Shown here piece by piece: positions 6,231 to 6,251 of a DNA stretch of 6,251 nt. The DNA lies in NCBI GenBank assembly GCA_902727945.1, contig CACVAV010000292.1:1-6251 (forward strand), written 5' to 3'. Made by a program: the position numbers and the translations under genes. This DNA is from an uncultured Thiotrichaceae bacterium (lineage in GTDB: Bacteria > Pseudomonadota > Gammaproteobacteria > Thiotrichales > Thiotrichaceae). The notes beneath the pieces are model-generated. The model did not search any database. It was not told the DNA's origin and saw only the letters and a program-made list of their open reading frames with translations. Position 1 is the stretch's first letter. Every line of letters begins with the position of its first letter.

Positions 6231-6251
6231 TCTCGTTTATTCAAAACGAGA
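6231..6251. repeat. 8-bp inverted repeat upstream of the response regulator gene
   Basis: Arms TCTCGTTT (6231-6238) and AAACGAGA (6244-6251) are separated by 5 nt. A further copy of the core CTCGTT lies at 6219-6224, 13 bp from the one at 6232-6237. There is no T-run on the minus strand after it. It may be an operator or a leader hairpin for the signalling operon, and it could extend past the window edge. Confidence 0.4.

Noticed and set aside
6184..6231. A longer start (ATG 6231) for the response regulator
   Set aside because: It adds 16 residues before the receiver fold, has no good Shine-Dalgarno sequence and overlaps an inverted repeat; ATG 6183 has AAGGAG upstream.

Overview
The window carries six genes, all read from the minus strand, so transcription runs from high to low coordinates. 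In that order they encode a LuxR/NarL-type response regulator, a FIST-domain sensor, a soluble hybrid histidine kinase, then (after a 155-nt gap) a four-cluster ferredoxin (AorA-like), a tungsten aldehyde:ferredoxin oxidoreductase (AorB-like) and the start of an FAD-dependent pyridine-nucleotide oxidoreductase (AorC-like) that leaves the window at position 1. No RNA gene, mobile element, CRISPR array or plus-strand gene is supported. Coding density is above 95 percent.

The likely host is a pseudomonadotan (proteobacterium), probably gamma- or betaproteobacterial, with mid-range GC (about 47-48 percent in two sampled lines). The reasons are the AorABC gene order known from Aromatoleum aromaticum, the FIST plus hybrid-kinase pairing known from Pseudomonas, Vibrio, Shewanella and Legionella, and strong AGGAGG ribosome sites. 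No genus can be named from the sequence.

Region 1 (6183 to 2950) is a compact signalling operon. The regulator and FIST genes overlap by 29 bp, and the FIST and kinase genes overlap by 4 bp (ATGA). The kinase has no membrane segment and no recognisable PAS or GAF domain, only an N-terminal coiled coil. The FIST protein, which resembles the NosP group, is therefore the obvious input module. Output would go to the kinase's own C-terminal receiver and/or the DNA-binding regulator.

Region 2 (2949 to 2795) is the only real intergenic space. It holds a perfect 22-bp palindrome with an overlapping 13-bp palindrome, placed just upstream of a weak, activator-type promoter candidate for the aor genes.

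Region 3 (2794 to 1) is the aor operon, tightly spaced (12 and 8 nt), with Shine-Dalgarno sequences that overlap the preceding stop codons. AorB would oxidise aldehydes to carboxylic acids (or run in reverse), AorA would carry electrons through four [4Fe-4S] clusters, and AorC would pass them to NAD(P)+.

The main proposal is that the FIST/kinase/regulator trio is a dedicated sensory system for tungsten-dependent aldehyde oxidation, acting through the palindrome. This is inferred from gene order and sequence architecture and is not demonstrated.
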